Source: Bacteroidales bacterium (GTDB lineage Bacteria > Bacteroidota > Bacteroidia > Bacteroidales > M50B96). From it: DNA of 64,000 nt. The notes beneath the pieces are model-generated. The model made no database searches and had not been told where the DNA came from. It saw only the letters and a program-made list of their open reading frames with translations. Below, piece by piece: positions 39,833 to 49,529 of this stretch; position 1 is the stretch's first letter; every line of letters starts with the position of its first letter. The stretch covers positions 142,463-206,462 of the forward strand of contig JAGYLP010000001.1 of assembly GCA_018401015.1 (NCBI GenBank). The letters are read 5' to 3'. The translations under genes were made by a program, and so were the position numbers.

Positions 39833-40408
39833 ATGAGCATCCTCATTATCGATAATTACGATTCCTTTACCTACAATCTGGTTCATTATTTTGAATCAAT
39901 TTTGGATTCCCGGGTCGATGTTTTGCGGAACGACGATCCTGCTTTAGCCGATGTGAGTAAGTACGAGGCTTTGGTTTTTAGTCCCGGTCCGGGGTTGCCT
40001 GAGCATGCGGGCAAGATGATGGAACTCATTCGGGAACATGCCGGGAATAAGGTTATGTTAGGGATCTGCCTGGGCATGCAGGCGATGGGCATGAGTTTCG
40101 GAGCGGAGTTGAAAAACTTAAATCGGGTAGTGCATGGCCAATCCAGTTGGGCTACCATTTTGGATCCTGCCGATCCTTTTTTCGAAGGTTTACCTCGTCA
40201 GGTGCAGGTGGGGCGCTATCATTCCTGGGTGGTCGATCCGAATACAGTCCCAGAGGAATTACAGGTGAGTGCTGTCGATTCCGACGGAAATATCATGGCA
40301 ATTCGTCATCGGAATCTTCCTATTGTCGGAGTCCAATTTCATCCGGAGTCGGTGTTGACCCCGGATGGTTATTGGATGATACAAAATTTTGTAAAGAGCT
40401 ACTTATGA
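39833..40408 (+). CDS. Class I glutamine amidotransferase, anthranilate/aminodeoxychorismate synthase component II
   Basis: MSILIIDNYDSFTYNLVHYFE, SPGPGLPEHAG, MLGICLGMQAMG, VGVQFHPESVLTPDG. Confidence 0.94.
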   Translation: MSILIIDNYDSFTYNLVHYFESILDSRVDVLRNDDPALADVSKYEALVFSPGPGLPEHAGKMMELIREHAGNKVMLGICLGMQAMGMSFGAELKNLNRVVHGQSSWATILDPADPFFEGLPRQVQVGRYHSWVVDPNTVPEELQVSAVDSDGNIMAIRHRNLPIVGVQFHPESVLTPDGYWMIQNFVKSYL

Positions 40409-40412
40409 CGGA

Positions 40413-43349
40413 TTAACGGATAATCAACTCGTCGGCAAAAATCCAGGCATCGCCGCCTGCACCGTAATGCCATTCGGGTAGGGTTCCGAAGTTTTTCACT
40501 TTCACCTGAATAAAACGTGCCTTTTGCGTTGGAAAATCCAATTGGAAAGGGTGAATGAAGGCTCCACTTCGTTGTGGTTTTTCCTGGTGTTCGACCTTAC
40601 CCAGGAGCTTCAGCGCGTTGGCATCGACACCGGCTGCAAATTCGACATACTGCGGTAGCATAATCCAGATGCGTTGGTCTTGCAAGCAGCTTAAGGAAAG
40701 GGATGAAATATTCTTTTCGCTGCCTAAATCAATCAGGGCGACCAAATCTTGTTTTTGATAGCCTTGCCAGTTGGTGCGAAAATCGAGGTTTCCTCTTACT
40801 CCATCAATCAAGGCCAGGTCGCCTCCGGCAGCGTAGTGATGCGAATATTCCGATGCAAGGCTGATATTCATTCCCTCCGGGATTTGATGAAAACTAGCCT
40901 CCAGGGTTCTACTCCGGTTGCCGTTCTCGTCTTCCTGATAAGCTTTCATAATGGCCGATTGTTTCAACAGAATGGGTTCCGATGGGTCATATTGTGTGAA
41001 CTCCGAAGTTTTACCACTCGTCTCCTCAATCGAATAGAAGATTGTTAGCTCATCGGGTTTTTCGAACTCCAATTTTGTGCTTCCTATGAAAAGTTTTTCG
41101 TGAGGTAATAAAACAGGTGTTGTAACGATGGGGAAATCGGTAATTTCCTGTTTGGGTCGATCGCTTTTGTTCAAGCCCCAATTTTTGTTGGGTTCGGACT
41201 GCATTTCGAACACCAATTCGCCTCCGGCTATGATTTCTTCATGGTAGAGGAAGGAACGAGTAAGTTGTTTCCCGTTGAGGGTAGCGCTTTGAATGTACTT
41301 GTTTTTATGGCTCAGGTTGTTCGCTCGAATGATAAAGGTGTTCTCACCGAGATGCCATTTTGTTTCGTTGAAAAGCGGTGTGCCAATAACATAATAATCA
41401 CTGCCCGGAGTAACCGGATAGAACCCGGCAGCACTAAAATTGAACCAGCTCGACATTTGACCGCAGTCTTCGTTCCCGCATAAACCATCGCGTTTCGTGG
41501 TGTAAAGTTCATTCATAATTTGATGGGTAATTTCCTGGGTTTTCCACGGTTTACCAATGAAATTATACAGATAAGCCATGTGGTGACTGGGTTCGTTGCC
41601 GTGGGCATATTGACCAATGAGCCCGGTAATATCGGGTTGTTCGCGGCCGGTTACCCTGTTTTGAGCCAGGAATAGACTATCGAGGCGGGTTTCAAAGGTT
41701 GTATCACCACCACTTATTTCGATGAGTCCGTTAATGTCCTGCGGAACAAAATAACTATACTGCCAGGCATTGGCTTCGGTGTAATGGCCGCTCACTTCGT
41801 ATGGGTCGAAAGGAGTAACCCAAGCTCCGTTTTTCTTGGCGCGCATGAATTGGGTGGTAGGATCGTAGAGGTTTTTGTAAAACTGTGCCCGTTCAATGAA
41901 TTCGCGATAATCGTCGGGTTTGTCTAAGGCCTTAGCCAGGATAGCGATGCACCAATCGTCGTAAGCGTATTCCAGGGTTTTGGCTACTGCTTCGTGTTCT
42001 TTATCGGCCGGGATGAAGCCTTCGGTTTTGTAGTGCTCCAGTCCGAGATGATTTTGCATGGCCGATTTTTTCATGGCTTCGTAAGCTTCCTCAATCTCGA
42101 AATCGCGCAGCCCTTTGGCATAGGCATCGGCAATAACGGGAATGGAATGATATCCGATCATGGTTCCGGTTTCGCAGGCAGCAAGCTCCCATACGGGCAG
42201 TAATCCCGATTCCCGGTACTTGAGCATCATGGTTTTAATGAGGTCTTGGGCTAATTTGGGATCGATGAGGGTGAAGAGCGGATGCGTTGCCCGGAAGGTA
42301 TCCCACAAGGAGAATACTGTATAAACAGGGTGTGTTGCCCGATGAATCTTCATATCCATGCCGCGATATTTTCCATCGACATCGGAATACAGGTTGGGTG
42401 CTAGGAAGGAGTGATAAAGAGCAGTATAAAAATTCACTTTGTGTTCGGGGTTTGTTCCTTTTACTTCGATGGTGCTTAATCGGTCATTCCAAATGGTGCG
42501 GGCTGTATCGCGGTAAGCAGCAAAATTCCAGTGAGGAGCTTCGGCGCTGAGATTTTTTCTGGCACCTTCGATATTAACAGCCGATAAGCCAACTTTAATC
42601 ATCAGCTCTCCATTGGGCGGGGTAAACTGCAGAGCTTTAACCAGGTAGTTCACCGCTTTTTCTTCTTCTTCGGGAAGTTCGAGGACCTTAAATTCCGATG
42701 AGAAAACTGCATAGAAATAGACGTGTTGTTCCTTAGCCCATCCGCTGCTAATGCGATAACCCTGCAAGGTGGTATCGTTCACCCATTCCATTTCGGCATC
42801 GTTGAGGTAATCGCCTCCCAGGTCTTCTTTTAAATCGACAATTAAGTTCATGGTGTCGCCCTTCAAAAGCTTGTACCGATGAATGCCTACTCGCTCGGTA
42901 ACGGTTAATTCTGCAAGGATGTTGTAATCGTCTAAAACGACGGCGTAATAACCGGGTTGTGCTTTTTCACTGGACTGTTTAAAAGTGCTTCGATAGCCGG
43001 TTTCGGGGGCCGATTCGTCGCCAGGAGTCAATAAAACGGGTCCTTGAGTTGGCATGAAGCGGATGTCGCCATAGTCGATGGCTCCTGTTCCGGAAAGGTG
43101 AGTATGGCTGAAGCCCAGGATGGTTCGGTCGGAGCTGTGATAACCGGAGCAGGCATCCCAGTTTACGATACGGGTGTCGGGACTCAGCTGCACCATCCCA
43201 TGGGGCATACTCGCTCCCGGATAGGTGTGTCCGTGGGCATCGGTGCCAATGAACGGATCGACGAATGAGGCCGGATCATTGAGATTTTTCTCGCAGGAAT
43301 TAAAAAAGAGAAGGGAGGAAATCAGCAAAAAAGAAAAAAGGAATCGCAT
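40413..43349 (-). CDS. GH92 family alpha-mannosidase lipoprotein
   Basis: 978 aa; lipobox LLFFNSC; PFIGTDAHGHTYPGASMPHGMVQLSPDT, SLWDTFRATHPLFTLIDP, GNEPSHHMAYLYNFIGKPWKTQ, GNEDCGQMSSWFNFSAAGFYPV. Confidence 0.97.
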   Translation of the reverse strand: MRFLFSFLLISSLLFFNSCEKNLNDPASFVDPFIGTDAHGHTYPGASMPHGMVQLSPDTRIVNWDACSGYHSSDRTILGFSHTHLSGTGAIDYGDIRFMPTQGPVLLTPGDESAPETGYRSTFKQSSEKAQPGYYAVVLDDYNILAELTVTERVGIHRYKLLKGDTMNLIVDLKEDLGGDYLNDAEMEWVNDTTLQGYRISSGWAKEQHVYFYAVFSSEFKVLELPEEEEKAVNYLVKALQFTPPNGELMIKVGLSAVNIEGARKNLSAEAPHWNFAAYRDTARTIWNDRLSTIEVKGTNPEHKVNFYTALYHSFLAPNLYSDVDGKYRGMDMKIHRATHPVYTVFSLWDTFRATHPLFTLIDPKLAQDLIKTMMLKYRESGLLPVWELAACETGTMIGYHSIPVIADAYAKGLRDFEIEEAYEAMKKSAMQNHLGLEHYKTEGFIPADKEHEAVAKTLEYAYDDWCIAILAKALDKPDDYREFIERAQFYKNLYDPTTQFMRAKKNGAWVTPFDPYEVSGHYTEANAWQYSYFVPQDINGLIEISGGDTTFETRLDSLFLAQNRVTGREQPDITGLIGQYAHGNEPSHHMAYLYNFIGKPWKTQEITHQIMNELYTTKRDGLCGNEDCGQMSSWFNFSAAGFYPVTPGSDYYVIGTPLFNETKWHLGENTFIIRANNLSHKNKYIQSATLNGKQLTRSFLYHEEIIAGGELVFEMQSEPNKNWGLNKSDRPKQEITDFPIVTTPVLLPHEKLFIGSTKLEFEKPDELTIFYSIEETSGKTSEFTQYDPSEPILLKQSAIMKAYQEDENGNRSRTLEASFHQIPEGMNISLASEYSHHYAAGGDLALIDGVRGNLDFRTNWQGYQKQDLVALIDLGSEKNISSLSLSCLQDQRIWIMLPQYVEFAAGVDANALKLLGKVEHQEKPQRSGAFIHPFQLDFPTQKARFIQVKVKNFGTLPEWHYGAGGDAWIFADELIIR

Positions 43350-43363
43350 AGTGCTTTTATGGT

Positions 43364-44113
43364 TTAGAGTTTTGTCAGATTCGAAAGGATGGCTTGAATG
43401 ATGGTCGGGTCGGTGCGTTCGTGTTCGTATTCAGATAAATCGGCGCGGGCCCCCATGGGAACTCCGATACGTTGAAAAATCATTTCGCTGGGGAATCGAT
43501 TTCGTCCGGAAACATGAAATTCCCGGGCTTCGGTTTCCCTTGCAATCCGCACGATATTGTGAGCCCTTATACCACTTCCGGGCAGGATGATGATTTCATC
43601 GCCAGCTGCTTTTACCAATTCTTTTAAAACGGGAATTCCTTCTTCTGCTTTGGGTGCTAATCCGCTGGTTAGTAAGCGTTTTACTCCCATTCTTTTTATT
43701 CTGTTCAGCGATTCAAAAGGATCGGCAACCAGGTCGAATGCCCGGTGGAAAGTAAAAGGAACAGACCCGCAAGCTTCGAGCATTTGTTCCAGTTGGTCTA
43801 AGTTAATTTCGCCCGTTGGTGTTAAGCTTCCGCATACTATCCCATCGATTCCTAAATCGACTGCCATACGAATATCCTCCAAGATGATCTTCATTTCAGA
43901 GGGAGTGTAAAGAAAGTCGCCTGCCCGCGGACGTATAAGCACATTAACTGCCAGCTTAAGGAGTTCTTTGGCTTGTTTGATGGTTCCAAAACTGGGAGAG
44001 GTCCCACCTTCCTGCAGGTTGTCGCAAAGTTCAATGCGCTGCGCTCCGGCTTGTTCGGCAGCTAATCCCGATTCAACGGAGTTGACACAAACTTCGATTA
44101 AAAATGGTTTCAT
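43364..44113 (-). CDS. cutC: Copper homeostasis protein CutC
   Basis: 249 aa; IEVCVNSVESGLAAEQAGAQRIELCDNLQEGGTSPS, GIVCGSLTPTGEI, FHRAFD. Confidence 0.95.
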   Translation of the reverse strand: MKPFLIEVCVNSVESGLAAEQAGAQRIELCDNLQEGGTSPSFGTIKQAKELLKLAVNVLIRPRAGDFLYTPSEMKIILEDIRMAVDLGIDGIVCGSLTPTGEINLDQLEQMLEACGSVPFTFHRAFDLVADPFESLNRIKRMGVKRLLTSGLAPKAEEGIPVLKELVKAAGDEIIILPGSGIRAHNIVRIARETEAREFHVSGRNRFPSEMIFQRIGVPMGARADLSEYEHERTDPTIIQAILSNLTKL

Positions 44114-44304
44114 GATGCTTTGTAAAACGTGGAAATGGAAGTAGCTCCAATAGCTCTAAAAGTAGAAATCTTTCCTTCCAAAAAAAAAGGCTGTATAGCA
44201 GTTCGTTCAGATGATCTTCATGCTTTTTTAGAAGAATTAGGAAAATTTCGGGTCGGATTTTCCCCGTGCGAAGTATCTTCGAGACTTTTATAAAATGACA
44301 GGAT

Positions 44305-45735
44305 ATGTTGGAATTACAATGGAAATCGGAAGCAGGTAGTGCTTCAAACCGAGTATTCTTACTCGATAAAGTCGATCCGGTTTGGCCGGATTTTTTAAGC
44401 GAACAGGAAAAGGCTTTTGCCCTTCAGCAGTGGGAGAATAAATCGACCCTGATTCATTTGAATCGTTACCCGGAGCATCTTTTTCTGGTGTTTGCCGAGC
44501 AAATGGACGATGAATCCAAAGGCTTAGAGCAGTTCCGAAAGCTGGGGAATCAAAGCCATGGAATGTGGAATAAGTTAGCCTTAACCGACGTTTCGGTAAC
44601 GACCAGCTTTTTTGCTCCCGACTATTTGCTTGCCTTTGCCGAAGGGGTTGCTTTGTCGCATTATCAGTTTTTGAAATATTTTGAAAAGCAAGAGGATAAA
44701 CGTTTCTCCTTGCAACAATTGGTTTTGGTCGATGCTCGACTTAGCGCAGCCGCAGTAGAAGAACTATCCAATCTGGTGCAAGCGGTTTTTCATGCACGCC
44801 GCTTAATCGATGAGCCTCTGAGCTATCTTACTGCTGGCAAACTGGCCGAAGAAATCCTCGATTTATCGAAACAAGCGGGTTTCCGTGCCGAGGTTTTCGA
44901 TAAATCGCGCATTGAGCACGAAGGATTTGGTGGTTTACTGGCAGTGAACCGTGGCAGTATCGATCCTCCCAGTTTTTCGGTTTTAGAATGGAAACCTGAG
45001 AATGCGATGAATTCAAAACCCATCGTTTTCGTTGGGAAAGGAATTGTTTACGATACCGGCGGACTCAGCCTGAAGCCAACCGGGAATAGCATGGATTACA
45101 TGAAATCGGATATGTCGGGAGCGGCTGCTGTGATTGGTTTGTTTTATGCCGCAGCCAAAAATAAACTGCCCCTTCATCTCATTGGATTGGTGCCGGCTAC
45201 CGATAATCGTCCAGGACTGAATGCTTACACGCCTGGCGATGTGATTAAGATGCACAGCGGCTTGCAAGTAGAAGTGTTGAATACCGATGCCGAAGGGAGG
45301 ATGATTTTGGCCGATGCCTTGAGCTATGCCAAACGGTATGAGCCTGAGTTGGTTGTCGATTTAGCCACCTTAACCGGAGCAGCGGTGGTTGCGGTTGGAA
45401 CCGAGGCCATTGCTGCTATGCGAAAGGCCGGCGACGAGGCTTTTTATAAGCTCATGAAGGCCGGAAAACACGTATATGAACGATTGGTTGAATTCCCGCT
45501 TTGGGATGAGTACGGAGAACAAATTAAATCGGAAGTGGCCGACATAAAAAATGTAGGTGGACGCGATGCCGGTTCGATTACTGCCGGGAAGTTTCTCGAA
45601 CATTTTACCGCTTATCCGTGGATTCATCTGGATATTGCCGGACCGGCTTTCTTACACAAGAAAGATTCGTACCGGGGCCAGGGAGGCATTGGTGTAGGAA
45701 CGCGCTTACTCTATCAATTCTTAAAGATGTATTAA
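44305..45735 (+). CDS. Leucyl aminopeptidase (M17)
   Basis: 476 aa; VGKGIVYDTGGLSLKP, NTDAEGRMILADAL, signature of M17. Confidence 0.96.
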   Translation: MLELQWKSEAGSASNRVFLLDKVDPVWPDFLSEQEKAFALQQWENKSTLIHLNRYPEHLFLVFAEQMDDESKGLEQFRKLGNQSHGMWNKLALTDVSVTTSFFAPDYLLAFAEGVALSHYQFLKYFEKQEDKRFSLQQLVLVDARLSAAAVEELSNLVQAVFHARRLIDEPLSYLTAGKLAEEILDLSKQAGFRAEVFDKSRIEHEGFGGLLAVNRGSIDPPSFSVLEWKPENAMNSKPIVFVGKGIVYDTGGLSLKPTGNSMDYMKSDMSGAAAVIGLFYAAAKNKLPLHLIGLVPATDNRPGLNAYTPGDVIKMHSGLQVEVLNTDAEGRMILADALSYAKRYEPELVVDLATLTGAAVVAVGTEAIAAMRKAGDEAFYKLMKAGKHVYERLVEFPLWDEYGEQIKSEVADIKNVGGRDAGSITAGKFLEHFTAYPWIHLDIAGPAFLHKKDSYRGQGGIGVGTRLLYQFLKMY

Positions 45736-45739
45736 AAAA

Positions 45740-45769
45740 AAGGCGGGTGATGAACCCGCCTTCTTTTTT
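45740..45769. terminator. Bidirectional terminator between convergent M17 and ppdK genes
   Basis: AAGGCGGGT-GATGA-ACCCGCCTT flanked by poly-A on the left and TTCTTTTTTT on the right. Confidence 0.88.
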
Positions 45770-48489
45770 TATCGATTGTTTGCCTGAGCTGCAGCAATGC
45801 GTGCAATGGGCACCCGGAAAGGAGAACAAGAAACATAGTCCATTCCAACCCGGTGACAGAATTCGACCGATGAAGGCTCACCACCATGCTCACCACAGAT
45901 TCCTACTTTCAGTTTAGGATTAGCGCTGCGACCTTTAACCGTTCCCATTTCTACTAATTGTCCGATTCCATCCTGGTCGAGAACCTGGAATGGGTCGTGC
46001 TTCAAGATTCCTTTGTTCAGGTAGATGGGCAGGAATTTGCCGGCATCGTCGCGTGAATAACCAAAGCCCATTTGAGTAAGGTCGTTGGTTCCAAAGGAGA
46101 AGAATTCGGCTACCTCGGCAATCTTATCGGCTGTAAGCGCGGCACGAGGAATTTCGATCATCGTACCCACCAAATAATCGACGCGGATTCCTTTTTCTTC
46201 GAATACTTTTTCGGCTGTTTCGCGGATAATTTCGTTCTGAAGTTTTAACTCTTCAACGGTTCCAACGAGCGGAACCATGATTTCCGGACGAGGATCTTTC
46301 CCTTTAGCTTTCAGGATGCAAGCTGCTTCGATGATAGCGCGGGCCTGCATTTCCGAAATTTCGGGATAGGTATTTCCTAAGCGGCAACCACGGTGGCCGA
46401 GCATTGGGTTGAATTCATGTAGGTTATCGACTTTCGATTTAACTACATCGACGCTAACTCCGAGCTTTTGAGCCATTTCTTCCTGAGCTTCAGGTTCGTT
46501 GGGCGTAAACTCGTGTAAAGGTGGATCGAGCAAACGAATGGTAACACCGTAACCGTCCATTGCTTCGAGAATTCCTTCGAAGTCTTCGCGTTGCATGACG
46601 AGCAATTTCTCGAGTGCTTTGCGGCGTCCTTCCAGGTCGTTGGCAAGAATCATTTCGCGCATAGCCCAAATACGTTCTCCTTCGAAGAACATGTGCTCGG
46701 TGCGGCAAAGACCAATTCCTTTGGCTCCAAATTTACGCGCAACCTGAGCGTCGTGTGGAGTATCGGCATTGGTACGAACCGACATGCGAGTAGTTTTCTC
46801 GGCCAGTTCCATGATTTTACCGAAGTTTCCGGAAAGTTCGGGATCAACGGTAGCTACTTTACCATCGTACACCTCGCCGGTTGAACCGTTCAGTGAAATC
46901 CAATCGCCTTCTTGATAGGTTTTGCCACCAATAACGACGCTTTTTTGTGCATAGCTAACTTTGATTTCGCCGGCACCGGAAACACAACATTTACCCATAC
47001 CGCGGGCAACTACTGCAGCGTGCGAAGTCATACCGCCACGAGCGGTTAAGATTCCTTCGGCTACGTTCATTCCGCGTAAATCTTCGGGCGAAGTTTCCAG
47101 GCGAACGAGGATAACTTTTTCGCCTCTTCCGGCCCATTCTTCCGCTTCGTCGGCGAAGAATACGATTTTACCGGTGGCTGCACCGGGCGATGCCGGTAAA
47201 CCTTTGGTGAGTGTATTGGCCGATTTGATTGCTTGCTGGTCGAAAACCGGGTGAAGTAATTCGTCGAGTTTGTTTGGTTCGATGCGCATGAGAGCGGTTT
47301 TTTCATCGATCAAACCTTGGTCTAACATTTCAATGGCCATGCGAACCATAGCAGCACCGGTACGTTTCCCGTTACGGGTTTGGAGCATCCAGAGTTTACC
47401 ATCCTGAATGGTGAACTCGAGGTCTTGCATGTCGCGGTAGTGGTTTTCCAGTTTTTGTTGTACTTCGTTCAATTCAGCAAAAACGGTTGGCATCACTTCT
47501 TCGAGCGAAGGGAATTTATTTTTGCGATCATCTTCCGAAATACTCTGGTTAGCAGCCCAACGCTTCGATCCTTCGATGGTAATTTCTTGTGGAGTTCTTA
47601 CACCGGCTACTACGTCTTCACCTTGTGCATTCACCAGGTATTCGCCGTTGAAAATATCTTCGCCAGTGGCAGCGTCGCGCGTAAAGGCAACCCCGGTAGC
47701 AGAAGTTTCGCCCATGTTACCATAGACCATTGCCTGCACGTTGACGGCGGTTCCCCATTCGTCGGGAATATTGTTCAGTTGACGATACAGGATAGCTCTT
47801 TCGGTGTTCCAGCTATCGAATACAGCCATAACAGAACCCCATAATTGTTCCCAGGGATTTTCGGGGAATTCGTTACCGGTACGTTCTTTAACAACTGTTT
47901 TGAAATCTTCGACCAATTGCATCATGTCTTCAGCAGTGAAATCGGTATCGGAAGTGTAGCCTTTCGATTCTTTGATTTTATCCATGGCTACTTCGAAGGG
48001 GTCGTGTTCACCTTTTTCGGCTTCAACACCCATAACTACATCGCCAAACATTTGGATAAAACGACGATAAGAGTCGTATGCGAAGCGAGGGTTATTCGAT
48101 TTTTCAGCGATAATTTTCACGGTGGCATCGTTCATTCCCAGGTTGAGAACGGTGTTCATCATACCGGGCATCGAGGCACGTGCTCCAGAGCGGACCGAGA
48201 GGAGCAGAGGAAACCCTTCGCCGGTTGAACCAAATACCGCATTCATTGCTTTTTCGGTTTCGGCTACTCCGCGTTCAACTTGCGACTTGATCAATTCGAC
48301 CACAGCGTCGCGACCCTGTTGGTTATAGAGGGTACACACTTCGGTGGTAATGGTAAAACCGGCCGGAACGGGTACTCCAATCAAATTCATTTCTGCCAGG
48401 TTGGCTCCCTTGCCTCCCAGGAGTTCTTTCATGTTACCTTTTCCTTCGGCTTTACCGTCGCCAAAGGTGTAAACATACTTTTCTGCCAT
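45769..48489 (-). CDS. ppdK: Pyruvate, phosphate dikinase
   Basis: 906 aa; GGKGANLAEMNLIGVPVPAGFTI, GGMTSHAAVVARGMGKCCVSG, LGHRGCRLG. Confidence 0.98.
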   Translation of the reverse strand: MAEKYVYTFGDGKAEGKGNMKELLGGKGANLAEMNLIGVPVPAGFTITTEVCTLYNQQGRDAVVELIKSQVERGVAETEKAMNAVFGSTGEGFPLLLSVRSGARASMPGMMNTVLNLGMNDATVKIIAEKSNNPRFAYDSYRRFIQMFGDVVMGVEAEKGEHDPFEVAMDKIKESKGYTSDTDFTAEDMMQLVEDFKTVVKERTGNEFPENPWEQLWGSVMAVFDSWNTERAILYRQLNNIPDEWGTAVNVQAMVYGNMGETSATGVAFTRDAATGEDIFNGEYLVNAQGEDVVAGVRTPQEITIEGSKRWAANQSISEDDRKNKFPSLEEVMPTVFAELNEVQQKLENHYRDMQDLEFTIQDGKLWMLQTRNGKRTGAAMVRMAIEMLDQGLIDEKTALMRIEPNKLDELLHPVFDQQAIKSANTLTKGLPASPGAATGKIVFFADEAEEWAGRGEKVILVRLETSPEDLRGMNVAEGILTARGGMTSHAAVVARGMGKCCVSGAGEIKVSYAQKSVVIGGKTYQEGDWISLNGSTGEVYDGKVATVDPELSGNFGKIMELAEKTTRMSVRTNADTPHDAQVARKFGAKGIGLCRTEHMFFEGERIWAMREMILANDLEGRRKALEKLLVMQREDFEGILEAMDGYGVTIRLLDPPLHEFTPNEPEAQEEMAQKLGVSVDVVKSKVDNLHEFNPMLGHRGCRLGNTYPEISEMQARAIIEAACILKAKGKDPRPEIMVPLVGTVEELKLQNEIIRETAEKVFEEKGIRVDYLVGTMIEIPRAALTADKIAEVAEFFSFGTNDLTQMGFGYSRDDAGKFLPIYLNKGILKHDPFQVLDQDGIGQLVEMGTVKGRSANPKLKVGICGEHGGEPSSVEFCHRVGMDYVSCSPFRVPIARIAAAQANNR

Positions 48490-48701
48490 ACTTTTAAAGT
48501 TTTAATTGAAAAAAATATATCTAAATCTGTCTTTTCTAGTGTTTTGGCTTATTTTCAGAAAGCTTGGCGAATTTAGTAATAAAAGCTTGGCTTTCATACG
48601 TAAAAGCGTTGAATGAAACGAGTTTAACAGCAGATTTAATGGAAAGTTATTGCGAAGCCTTGATGCAATCGCTTGCGGAGATGTGCGGGGAGGTAAAAGA
48701 A

Positions 48702-48731
48702 AAAAGCCGCTTGAAATTTCAAGCGGCTTTT
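48702..48731 (-). terminator. Terminator of tRNA-Asp
   Basis: AAAAGCCGCTTG-AAATTT-CAAGCGGCTTTT perfect palindrome immediately 3' of the tRNA on the minus strand. Confidence 0.9.
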
Positions 48732-48732
48732 G

Positions 48733-48806
48733 CGGTGTGGACGAGACTCGAACTCGCGACCCTCGGCGTGACAGGCCGATATTCTAACCAACTGAACTAC
48801 CACACC
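48733..48806 (-). tRNA. tRNA-Asp (GTC)
   Basis: Reverse complement GGTGTGGTAGTTCAGTTGGTTAGAATATCGGCCTGTCACGCCGAGGGTCGCGAGTTCGAGTCTCGTCCACACCG folds as cloverleaf; anticodon GTC; CCA not encoded. Confidence 0.97.
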
Positions 48807-49022
48807 TTTTTGCTGTGATTACTGACTTCAACAGCGCTGCAAAAATAAATCAATTTTTGAAATCCCAAAAGGAAAAAGACAAAATGAAAAAAATATTTTT
48901 CAGGTCTGTTTTTCCAGCGATGTTGGGAAAAAATTTGGATCCTTGCTACAGGGAATAATCGCTCTTCCCCGTTTTCACAACTGGTAAATTTTCAATCATT
49001 TTTTTCGTTGTCCGTATTCTGC

Positions 49023-49526
49023 CTAAACTTGTATTCCCGGCGGATTTCCGGCGGTTATGAGTCGAATGGCTTCGAACAACATCCAGCCGGATGCAATCAG
49101 CTTTAAAAGGGTTCCGAACAGGAAGCCTAAAAAAGAACCCATCGCAGCCCGAAATGCTTGTTGGTTGTTTTGACCAGCCGATAATTCTCCAATTAACGCT
49201 CCCAGGAAAGGCCCCACAATGATTCCAAAGGGCGGAAAGAGAAACATGCCGAACACCAGCCCAATAATGCTTCCCCAAACCCCTCGCTTAGTCCCTCCAA
49301 ACTTTTTCGTCCCAAGAATCGGGATCACCGTGTCGGTAAAATATACCAGAGCACTTACTCCTCCCCAAATCCATAAGAAGTCGGATGAGAAGCTGTAGCG
49401 CTCGGTCCAGTGAAAAAATAAAAGTCCCAGATAACTGAGGGGTGGTCCGGGCAATACAGGCAAAATGCCACCGGCAATGCCTAAAAGGAGGAAAAGGAAT
49501 CCAAATGCTATGAGTAGATAATCCAT
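49023..49526 (-). CDS. DUF456 family membrane protein
   Basis: 167 aa; GGILPVLPGPPLSYLGLL and FPPFGIIVGPFLGALIGEL glycine-rich repeats typical of DUF456. Confidence 0.88.
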   Translation of the reverse strand: MDYLLIAFGFLFLLLGIAGGILPVLPGPPLSYLGLLFFHWTERYSFSSDFLWIWGGVSALVYFTDTVIPILGTKKFGGTKRGVWGSIIGLVFGMFLFPPFGIIVGPFLGALIGELSAGQNNQQAFRAAMGSFLGFLFGTLLKLIASGWMLFEAIRLITAGNPPGIQV

Positions 49527-49529
49527 GGT

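Noticed and set aside
47380-48228. Long plus-strand ORFs opposite ppdK (154 and 127 aa)
   Set aside because: Antisense open frames produced by codon bias of ppdK; no domain or promoter support.
48564-48818. 84-aa ORF covering the tRNA-Asp region
   Set aside because: Antisense translation through a tRNA and its terminator; not a gene.
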